In this document: piece after piece, positions 57,816-64,000 of the stretch
How the letters are laid out: each line of letters begins with the position of its first letter
Position numbering within the stretch: position 1 is the first letter of the stretch
Source of the DNA: Candidatus Bathyarchaeota archaeon
GTDB lineage: Archaea; Thermoproteota; Bathyarchaeia; Bathyarchaeales; Bathycorpusculaceae
Direction: 5' to 3'
Length of the DNA stretch: 64,000 nt
NCBI GenBank assembly: GCA_026014735.1
Contig: JAOZHT010000002.1
Span: 310,001 to 374,000 of the forward strand
Notes under the pieces: model-generated
Told to the model about the DNA's origin: nothing
Databases searched by the model: none
The model's input: only the letters and a program-made list of their open reading frames with translations
Translations under genes and position numbers: made by a program

Positions 57816-58715
57816 TTATGCGGCAGGTTTTCTACGTGTATAAGCGATAATTGCAACCAAGGCGACGATGGTGCCTAATGCGATAATCAGGCTAATCTCT
57901 GTCAAGTCTAAACCTGCGTCCTGCGTTGTTATGCCCAACTGAGGCTGAGGCTCTGGCTGGCTAAAATTAGCTGAGTCGTCCTCGGCTTGTGGCGACTGAT
58001 ACGGGGTTGGATCAACTGTTGCTGTGGAGGTTTCGCTGCCTATTCGGATGGTTTTTGTGTCGCTCCAATCGCTTGGGGTGCCTTCAAAATAGAGATTGTA
58101 TGTTGTATTGTAGCCTAACATCATTGCTCCTAGGCTGCCTTCATGCTGTATCCTGATGCTGCCAGATAATCCTTGAACCTGAACATCCATTAAGCCTTCC
58201 AGCGGGATATTTGAAGGAATGTACAACGTTAGGGTTGTGTACTGGGAATCTGAGGCTACGTAGGGCGGAGTATCGGCTGGAGTGCCATGTATGCTGTAGC
58301 CGTTAACCCTATCGCTTGGGTTAAATGGGAAGTAGCTCCATTGGTCCGAATAGTGCCCCTTGTAGCGAAGGTTATAGTAGGAGATCGAGGGGTCATTCTT
58401 CACGGTTACCTCTATGGTTCTTTGGTCAACGCGGTAGCCGGGAATCGTTGATGTGGTTACTTCCCCCGTGTAGGGGTCGGTTGAGGAGCTTGAAGAGGAG
58501 GGCACATCATAGGAGTGGTCAACGTATCGCAGGGTGAATTCTGATGTAGAGGGCTTAGGCGGTTTTGGGGCAAAAGTCGGGTCAGGTATTGTTGGGGTAC
58601 TAGATGGACTAGGCGTTGGCGAGGTTTGGGCACTAGTCGGCTGAGCCATAACTAAAATGGACCCTAATAAGAAAACAATTGCCAGCACAGGGAGGCTTTT
58701 CTTTAGATGTCGCAT
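57816..58715 (-). CDS. Anchored surface protein with Ser/Thr/Pro-rich stalk
   Basis: 299 residues: signal peptide (SLPVLAIVFLLGSILVMA), a Ser/Thr/Pro-rich stretch (SPTPSPSSTPTIPDPTFAPK) suitable for O-glycosylation, one beta-sandwich domain with several Tyr-rich strands (ISYYNLRYKGHYSDQWSYF), a second linker (QSPQAEDDSANFSQPEPQPQ) and a C-terminal helix with basic tail (LIIALGTIVALVAIIAYTRR). Not recognised as a named family. The architecture suits a receptor or adhesin on the archaeal surface. Confidence 0.65.
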   Translation of the reverse strand: MRHLKKSLPVLAIVFLLGSILVMAQPTSAQTSPTPSPSSTPTIPDPTFAPKPPKPSTSEFTLRYVDHSYDVPSSSSSSTDPYTGEVTTSTIPGYRVDQRTIEVTVKNDPSISYYNLRYKGHYSDQWSYFPFNPSDRVNGYSIHGTPADTPPYVASDSQYTTLTLYIPSNIPLEGLMDVQVQGLSGSIRIQHEGSLGAMMLGYNTTYNLYFEGTPSDWSDTKTIRIGSETSTATVDPTPYQSPQAEDDSANFSQPEPQPQLGITTQDAGLDLTEISLIIALGTIVALVAIIAYTRRKPAA

Positions 58716-58849
58716 ACATGCCAGTAAAAGTTTGGCGAATAAAAGGTTTTTAGTTCACATTTGTTGACAGAAGTTAGTCAATGTTTCTTGACAAGCAGCC
58801 AAAACCACCAAAAATGCGCCAACAACACCCCAACCATCCTTGAGGTCAC

Positions 58850-60403
58850 TTAGGGATAATCTGCTAGGGTTACAACCATCACTCGCCCATTGAGGACAAC
58901 TAAGTCAACAGTTACCTCGCTGATTTTTTCAGGTAAAACCGAGTCAAGGTCCGCTGAAAGAACCGTTAAATCCGCCAGTTTGCCCTCTTCAACCGAACCC
59001 TTCAGCGTTTCCTCGCCTGAGCAGTAGGCGGCGTTTAGCGTGTAGAGTTGAAGTGCTTCATCAACGCTGAGCCTCTGTTCAGGGTAAGCTTTCCGCGTCA
59101 CCAGTTCCTGAACGCCCAAAAGCGCGCTCAGCGGTTCCATGGGGCAGTCTGAACCCGCCGCGACCCTGATGCCTGCGTCGAGGAGGGTTTTGATGGGATG
59201 CAGCCAGCTTGCGCGGTCGCCGAGGCGCTGCTCTGCAGTCCAGACGTTAAATTCGGTTGAGATAACTTTAGGCTGCACTGTGACGATGGCGCCGGAGGCT
59301 TTTAGTTGGGTAAGCAACTGGGGGTTTAGGACGGCGGCTTGCTCTATGCGGACGCGATGGTTGCCTGCCGAGTTTTCTATGGCCTCGAGCACGGCGGCGA
59401 TTGCCCTGTCGCCCATCGCGTGGATAACAGGCTGCACACCAAACCCCACCGCATTTTTAATTGACTGTTCAAGCTGCGCCTCGGTGAGGAGGAGTTTGCC
59501 CTGGTTAGCTGGCTCGTCACTGTAGGGTTCAACCATCGCGGCTTCCTTGGAGTCAAGGTAGCCGTCTGCCACAATGAAGCAGCCGCCCACATGCAGCATC
59601 GGGGTTTGGGGGAAATCCGATGTTTGGGGCAGCATCGCCTCAGGCACAACCACGTTAACCCTGAAAGGCAACTTGCCTTGTTCGTGGAGCTTTCTGATTA
59701 AGGGTAACTCGGATTCGGAGATGACAAGCCAATGGATGCCTGTTATGCCTGCCTCCGCGATTTTCTGGCACGCCACCGCCGCCGCATCAAGCAGCTCCTC
59801 TGGGCTGGGCTCGGGAACCGCCTGCCAAATCAGCGAGGTAGCCGCGTCCCGCAGAATACCAGTGGGGTTGCCCGCGGGGGTTTTGTCGATGGCGCCGCCG
59901 CTTGGAGGTGCCGTCTGCCCGTTTACGCCTGCGAGTTTGAGGGCTGGGGTGTTGACTGCGCAGGTCATGGCGGCTTCCCGGTAGAGCACCACGGGGTTGT
60001 CGGGTGCCGCCGCGTCTAAATCCTCTGCGGATGGCATATGATGTTCTTGGAAACGGTTTTCGTTCCAGCCTTGCCCAATTATCCATCTGCCCACAGGCGT
60101 TCTCTGGGCTTTCTCCCTGAGCAGCCGCTGCAAATCCGCGATTGATTTTGCGGAGGTGAGGTCAAGCCACATGAGGCAGCGTCCATAATCGGCGACGTGG
60201 ATATGGGTATCGATGAAGCCGGGCACAACGGTTTTGCCGCCTAAGTCTAGCACCCGGGTGGTTGGGGCGATGAATGATTGGATTTGCCTGTTGGAGCCCA
60301 CTTTTATGATGCGGGTTGATTTGACGGCGAGGGCTTGGGCGGTGGGCTGGGCTGGATTTTGGGTTTTTATGTTCACGTTAATTATTGCAAGGTCCGCCGA
60401 CAA
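58850..60403 (-). CDS. Amidohydrolase family protein, YtcJ-like
   Basis: Metal-dependent hydrolase of the amidohydrolase 3 (YtcJ/LAF) type, 517 residues. Motifs: GKTVVPGFIDTHIHVADYG (HxH metal site), WIIGQGWNENRF, GGCFIVADGYLDSKEAAM, VQPVIHAMGDRAI (His), RIEQAAVL and AAGSDCPMEPLSALLGV (metal Asp). Members remove formyl or other groups from N-substituted amides; natural substrates are mostly unknown. Monocistronic; divergent from the sixth radical SAM gene. Confidence 0.85.
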   Translation of the reverse strand: MSADLAIINVNIKTQNPAQPTAQALAVKSTRIIKVGSNRQIQSFIAPTTRVLDLGGKTVVPGFIDTHIHVADYGRCLMWLDLTSAKSIADLQRLLREKAQRTPVGRWIIGQGWNENRFQEHHMPSAEDLDAAAPDNPVVLYREAAMTCAVNTPALKLAGVNGQTAPPSGGAIDKTPAGNPTGILRDAATSLIWQAVPEPSPEELLDAAAVACQKIAEAGITGIHWLVISESELPLIRKLHEQGKLPFRVNVVVPEAMLPQTSDFPQTPMLHVGGCFIVADGYLDSKEAAMVEPYSDEPANQGKLLLTEAQLEQSIKNAVGFGVQPVIHAMGDRAIAAVLEAIENSAGNHRVRIEQAAVLNPQLLTQLKASGAIVTVQPKVISTEFNVWTAEQRLGDRASWLHPIKTLLDAGIRVAAGSDCPMEPLSALLGVQELVTRKAYPEQRLSVDEALQLYTLNAAYCSGEETLKGSVEEGKLADLTVLSADLDSVLPEKISEVTVDLVVLNGRVMVVTLADYP

Positions 60404-60503
60404 GCATAAGCCTCCAGAGCGTATTGGGCGCTAGTTGGGGGCTTGCCATAAAAAACCTTCCGCTCCCACCCCGCCGGGCCGCCGCTGCCCGATTTGCATA
60501 AAA

Positions 60504-60513
60504 CATAATAAAG
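60504..60513 (+). promoter_or_regulatory. TATA box of the sixth B12-radical SAM gene
   Basis: CATAATAAAG lies 45-54 nt before GTG 60558 and within the longer frame from 60435, supporting the later start. Confidence 0.5.
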
Positions 60514-60557
60514 CGCGCCGCCGTGTTTCTGAGTATTACCAACCTTGGGGACTATCT

Positions 60558-62024
60558 GTGAAGGCACGTGTAGCGCTCGTTAATCCACCCTACCCAGTGG
60601 AGGCTCCGCAGGCCATTTTTCTGCCCTTGGGCATCAGCTACTTAACTGCGGTTCTCGAGGAGAAAGGCTACCACGTGGACGTTGTGGACTGCCAAACCAC
60701 CCATCCCAGCCAGCAGGAGCTTGAAGAGAAGTTCCGCAGCCTAAACAGCGACATCGTCGGCGTAACAGCCGCCACGCTTACCTACAACCCCGCCCTTGAG
60801 ATTCTAAGAGCCGCCAAAACCGCGCTGCCAAACGCAGTCACGATGATTGGGGGACCCCACGTCACCGTCATGGACCAGCAGACCTTCAGTGAAAGCAGCC
60901 ACGTCGACGTGGTGGTGCGCAGCGAAGGCGAGCAAACCATGCTGGAACTCGCCGGGCTCATCTCAGAAGGCAACTCAGGCGGGTTCGGCGACGTTTTAGG
61001 CATAACTTTTAGGCAAAACGGCAAAGTCCAGCGCAACCTCGACCGCCCCTTCATGCAAGACATCGACCAGCTTCCCCACCCAGCCCACAAGCACTTTGAC
61101 ATAGGCAAATACCGCATCCTAAACAAAACCTACCTCCCAATAATCACCAGCCGCGGCTGCCCCTTCCACTGCACATTCTGTGCAGGCTACAAGATGTGCG
61201 GACGAGGCTTCCGTGCACGCAGCCCCACAAAAGTCGTCGATGAGCTGGAGTGGCTAAGGGATGATTTAGGCGGCGGCGCCTTTGCCTTCTACGATGACAC
61301 CTTCACCTTCGACGTGCCCCGTGCAGTCGCCATATGCGATGAGATGCGTAGGCGCAAGTTTGATTTGCCTTGGGACTGCCGCACCCGCGTCGACAAGGTC
61401 TCGCTTAGCCTGATGGAGAAGCTGCATAGCGCCGGCTGCGAGCTGGTGCATTTCGGCGTCGAATCCGGCAGCCAGCAGATGCTTAACTTGATGCGTAAAG
61501 GCACCACGGTGGAGCAGAACGCGCAGGCAATCAAGTGGGCAAAACAGGCCGGTGTGTCCGTGGCGATTTCGCTGGTCATCGGCTACCCCACGGAAACAGC
61601 CCAGCAGCTTCAGCAAACCATCGACTTCATCTATAAAACTAAACCCGACTACGTCTACATGTGTGAGGCAGTGCCGTATCCGGGCACCGAACTCTACGAG
61701 TTCACAAAGAGCTTAGGCTTGGAGCTTGCTAAGGACTGGAGCCTCTACCATGAACAAACCCAAGTATTCGAAAACAAGCTTTTGCCACTCGAGAAACTCA
61801 ACCAGACCAAAAAGGAGTTCTACGACCGCTACCTCTCCTACTCCTTCTTTATCAGCAAAAAAATGAAAAGCGACTTCTACAGCCAAATCATGGCCCGTAG
61901 CGCCCTAAACCACCTTGTCGCCAACAACCGCGCCGCAAAATGGGCAATCCATCACCTCTACCACCCCAAAGTCAGCCCCGGCGGACACAGCACCCCAAGC
62001 AAGGAGCAGCAGAAGAAGCCATGA
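60558..62024 (+). CDS. B12-binding radical SAM protein (6 of 6)
   Basis: 488 residues from GTG 60558 (TTGGGG seven bases upstream), giving VKARVALVNPPYPVEAPQAI. The longer frame from 60435 adds 41 Pro/Arg-rich residues that do not belong to the family and spans a TATA box. B12 domain: LGISYLTAVLEEKGYHVDVV, TMIGGPHVTVMDQQTF; cluster TSRGCPFHCTFCAGYKMCGR; FYDDTFTFDVPRAV; LVIGYPTET. The C-terminus carries YSFFISKKMKSDFYSQIMAR. It overlaps the methyltransferase gene by four bases, an operon pairing not seen for the other five. Confidence 0.85.
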   Translation: MKARVALVNPPYPVEAPQAIFLPLGISYLTAVLEEKGYHVDVVDCQTTHPSQQELEEKFRSLNSDIVGVTAATLTYNPALEILRAAKTALPNAVTMIGGPHVTVMDQQTFSESSHVDVVVRSEGEQTMLELAGLISEGNSGGFGDVLGITFRQNGKVQRNLDRPFMQDIDQLPHPAHKHFDIGKYRILNKTYLPIITSRGCPFHCTFCAGYKMCGRGFRARSPTKVVDELEWLRDDLGGGAFAFYDDTFTFDVPRAVAICDEMRRRKFDLPWDCRTRVDKVSLSLMEKLHSAGCELVHFGVESGSQQMLNLMRKGTTVEQNAQAIKWAKQAGVSVAISLVIGYPTETAQQLQQTIDFIYKTKPDYVYMCEAVPYPGTELYEFTKSLGLELAKDWSLYHEQTQVFENKLLPLEKLNQTKKEFYDRYLSYSFFISKKMKSDFYSQIMARSALNHLVANNRAAKWAIHHLYHPKVSPGGHSTPSKEQQKKP

Positions 62025-62734
62025 TGCGGGCGATGACTCGGCAACTGGCGGGCATCCGCTACCTGCTTTCACATCCCCATCAGCTTAAATGGGTGGTTAC
62101 CCGAGAAATCTATTTTGGGCAACGCAAAAAGAGCAAGCGCAAATGGGTGGAGTGGCAAAAATACGATGCTAACATGCATATCATGATGATGGCGTCGCAT
62201 CCCGAGGCCATGAGCGTTAACACGTTGAACCTTGACCGCCTCAGAATCTTTCAGGATATGGTGGGAGGCATGGGCGCGGACCTGAAAATCCTCGATGTAG
62301 GCTGCGGAGACGGCGTAATCAGCGAACCCCTCATCAAAGCGGGGCATTTTGTTGCCGCGGTGGATTTGCCCACGGTTGCCACATCCGCGCAGCAGAGCAA
62401 GGTATCGGCGGTTATGGCGGGTGATGCGGAGACGTTGGCGTTTGGCGACGGCAGCTTCGATTTAGTTATTGCCTCGGAGGTGCTGGAGCATCTTTGGGCG
62501 CCGGAATGCTTCATCGACGAAGCCTACCGAACCCTCAAGGCAAAGGGCAGCCTCATCATCGAGACCCCCGAGGGCATGGCTGGGCTAAACTACGATTCAC
62601 ACATGAACTTCTACACCGTTGAGAAGCTTCAGAAACTGCTTTCGCCCCGCTTCAGCATGCTCAAAGTGGAGAGGCTGGCGGCGACGGGATCCGCGCAGAC
62701 CCCAACTATCATTGTGCTCTTCAAAAAAGCTTAG
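62021..62734 (+). CDS. SAM-dependent methyltransferase coupled to B12-radical SAM gene
   Basis: Class I methyltransferase of 237 residues, start at ATG 62021 inside the upstream stop (ATGA). Motif I LKILDVGCGDGVISEPLI, motif II FVAAVDLPT, AGDAETLAFGDGSFDLVIAS and SEVLEHLWAPECFIDEAY as in methyltransferase type 11 proteins. Basic N-terminal segment (YFGQRKKSKRKWVEWQKYD) may bind membranes or nucleic acids. Co-expression with a B12-radical SAM enzyme suggests sequential tailoring of one product. Confidence 0.82.
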   Translation: MMRAMTRQLAGIRYLLSHPHQLKWVVTREIYFGQRKKSKRKWVEWQKYDANMHIMMMASHPEAMSVNTLNLDRLRIFQDMVGGMGADLKILDVGCGDGVISEPLIKAGHFVAAVDLPTVATSAQQSKVSAVMAGDAETLAFGDGSFDLVIASEVLEHLWAPECFIDEAYRTLKAKGSLIIETPEGMAGLNYDSHMNFYTVEKLQKLLSPRFSMLKVERLAATGSAQTPTIIVLFKKA

Positions 62735-64000
62735 CCCGTAACTTTGCATTGCCGTTTTTCTTCGCGTGTCTGGCTCCGACCGATGTAAGCTATCATCAGC
62801 GCCAAAACCACCACGGCGACCACCACGATTATGGCTAGGGCAGGGTCGATTTGGAGGTCAAAGTTGTTCTGTGGCGCAGCTGCGGTGGAGTTTTCGGCTA
62901 AGCAGTAGACGTTCCAGTCGTGGTTGCCGATGTAGATTTTGCCGTCGTAGAGCGAAGGCGAAGACCAGCTGCCCGAGGGCAGGGTGTAGTTGTCGAGTTT
63001 GGTGCCCTTGTCGGCTGCGTCGAGGATGAACATGTGGCGTTGGCTAGTCATTAAATAGATTTTGCCCGCCGCATAAGAGAGGGAAGTATACAGTTCATCG
63101 CCGGTAAAGAAGCTCCATTCTATGTCGCCCGTGGCGGCGTCCAGCGTGGTTATGCTGTATTTGTTGATTATGTAGAGGTCGCCGTCCACGTAGAGGGGGC
63201 AGGAAACGATGAATTCCGCGGCGTCGGGCTCCGTGAATGTCCATGCGACTTCGCCGGTTTCTGCGTTTACGCCGTAGTAGGTGCGTAGGTCCGCGGGGAC
63301 AAACACCATGCCGCCTGCAACGGAGGGGGAGCCCATCATTTCGGTGCCGCCGGTGAACTGATGCTCATAGGGGATTGGCAGAGCCCAAATCATGCTGCCG
63401 ACTGCGGCGTCAAGCTTGAAGAGGACACCTGTGCCGGGGGCCTCCGAGGTAAAGTAAACTGCGCCGTCAGATACAGCGGGGGAGGAGAGGATGAAGCCGT
63501 CGGTGTTGTATTTCCAGACGATGTCGCCGCTGTCCGCGTTGAGCGCATAGAGGTAGCCATCTAACGAGCCGACGTAGACGATGCCATCCACCACTGCGGG
63601 GGAGGATTTGAGCACCAGCGAACCATAGGTGTACTCGACGTCGCCGTTAACGAAGGTTTTCCATTGCATCTCGCCGGTTTGGGCGTCTATGCAGTAGACG
63701 TAGCCGTCGTCGCCGCCCGTGTAGACTTTGCCGTCTGCCACCGCGGGGGAGGAAACGATGTAGTCGTTGGTTTTGAATTTCCAAACCAAGGCGCCGCTGT
63801 CCGCGTCGAGCGCATAGAGGTAGGTGTCCTGTGAGCCCACGTAGACTACGCCGTCTACGATGCTGGGGGAAGAGATGACTGCGCCGGCGGTGCTGTAGTT
63901 CCAGGCGAGAGTGAAGTTTGAGGGGCCACTGGCTGCGGTTGAGGAATGCGAGGGGTCACGGCGCCACATGCTCCAGTTTCCATCTGATGTGCCAGTTGAT
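62731..64000 (-). CDS. PQQ-type beta-propeller membrane-anchored protein (5' end outside window)
   Basis: The frame continues beyond the window edge: residues before the ATG at 63969 read STGTSDGNWS, then MWRRDPSHSS, the usual entry to a PQQ-like propeller, so that ATG is internal. Seven or eight repeats with the pattern SSPxVxDGxVYVGSxDGYLYALDADSG and xVWKF follow. The C-terminus has a membrane helix (LAIIVVVAVVVLALMIAYI) and a basic cytoplasmic tail. Unlike the three giant surface proteins it is a simple propeller without terminal sandwich domain in view. The stop converges on the methyltransferase gene with a 4-nt overlap. PQQ-like folds of this kind often act as scaffolds and do not prove quinone binding. 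Confidence 0.8.
   Translation of the reverse strand, partial: STGTSDGNWSMWRRDPSHSSTAASGPSNFTLAWNYSTAGAVISSPSIVDGVVYVGSQDTYLYALDADSGALVWKFKTNDYIVSSPAVADGKVYTGGDDGYVYCIDAQTGEMQWKTFVNGDVEYTYGSLVLKSSPAVVDGIVYVGSLDGYLYALNADSGDIVWKYNTDGFILSSPAVSDGAVYFTSEAPGTGVLFKLDAAVGSMIWALPIPYEHQFTGGTEMMGSPSVAGGMVFVPADLRTYYGVNAETGEVAWTFTEPDAAEFIVSCPLYVDGDLYIINKYSITTLDAATGDIEWSFFTGDELYTSLSYAAGKIYLMTSQRHMFILDAADKGTKLDNYTLPSGSWSSPSLYDGKIYIGNHDWNVYCLAENSTAAAPQNNFDLQIDPALAIIVVVAVVVLALMIAYIGRSQTREEKRQCKVTG

Noticed and set aside
60435-60557. N-terminal extension of the sixth radical SAM protein
   Set aside because: Spans a TATA box and is unlike family N-termini; GTG 60558 fits better.
1-64000. Cobalamin riboswitch
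   Set aside because: I looked for a B12-box-like core upstream of cob genes and radical SAM genes and found none; the repeated element does not resemble it.
1-64000. tRNA, rRNA or CRISPR array
   Set aside because: No T-loop GTTCRA-type motif in a cloverleaf context in any spacer and no regularly spaced repeats were seen; a covariance search would be needed to be certain.

Overview
The window looks archaeal and most resembles a Bathyarchaeia-type anaerobe of the Thermoproteota; this is an inference from gene content, not from a marker gene. Archaeal signs are: the GTP:cobinamide-phosphate guanylyltransferase CobY instead of bacterial CobU; CobZ-type alpha-ribazole phosphatase; diphthine-ammonia ligase; a UbiA-family enzyme of the ether-lipid (DGGGP synthase) type next to a homologue of tetraether lipid synthase; an MtrH-family methyltransferase with a corrinoid protein; Lrp-type regulators; TATA boxes 25-50 nt before many starts; and many GTG/TTG starts with 4-nt gene overlaps. 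I see no tRNA, rRNA, CRISPR array or transposase gene.

Layout. 1-3.2 kb: the end of a DHH phosphoesterase and an ECF transporter energising module (two ATPases plus EcfT, no S component). 3.2-4.8 kb: a DUF433/DUF5615 toxin-antitoxin pair and an endonuclease IV-like protein. 4.9-10.6 kb: a giant surface beta-propeller protein, a single-HKD PLD/zinc-ribbon protein, a membrane-bound winged-helix regulator and a small exported protein. 11-15.5 kb: dph6-cobT-cobS-cobY and cobZ. 15.6-18 kb: glycosyltransferases and a DUF1616-type exported domain. 18.1-21.5 kb: an epimerase-UbiA-Tes operon (membrane lipid). 21.5-23 kb: a second, divergent cobS-cobY pair. 23.3-25.7 kb: radical SAM/SPASM with DUF362. 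25.7-29.2 kb: an AT-rich nuclease-like gene and three glycosyltransferases. 29.3-34.6 kb: cobD (threonine-phosphate decarboxylase), an aldo-keto reductase lacking its catalytic Tyr, a B12-binding radical SAM protein and a methyltransferase. 34.9-52.5 kb: a double Lrp regulator, two more giant surface proteins, four B12-binding radical SAM proteins, cbiB, two toxin-antitoxin pairs, and an MtrH plus minimal corrinoid protein pair. 52.6-64 kb: two large GT-C-like membrane proteins, a stalked surface protein, a YtcJ-type amidohydrolase, a sixth B12-binding radical SAM protein with a methyltransferase, and the C-terminal part of a PQQ-type beta-propeller protein.

How it fits together. The window holds nearly the whole late part of cobalamin assembly (cobD, cbiB, cobY x2, cobT, cobS x2, cobZ), and beside it the likely users of the cofactor: six cobalamin-binding radical SAM proteins and a corrinoid methyl-transfer pair. 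Because a lipid operon (UbiA plus Tes) sits in the same stretch, one reasonable hypothesis is that some B12-radical SAM paralogues modify membrane lipids or surface glycoconjugates. The glycosyltransferases, GT-C-like proteins and giant surface proteins form a cell-envelope theme.

The least explained signal is a dispersed non-coding element. Two long copies (10811-11041 and 33580-33749) are inverted to each other around 22.5 kb, with a core of about 120 nt that is about 92% identical and a variable middle. Shorter relatives sit at 57541-57590 and 23029-23055. Each carries a TATA box followed by a G-tract, and two of them lie just past the stop codons of the two cobY genes, pointing back into them.
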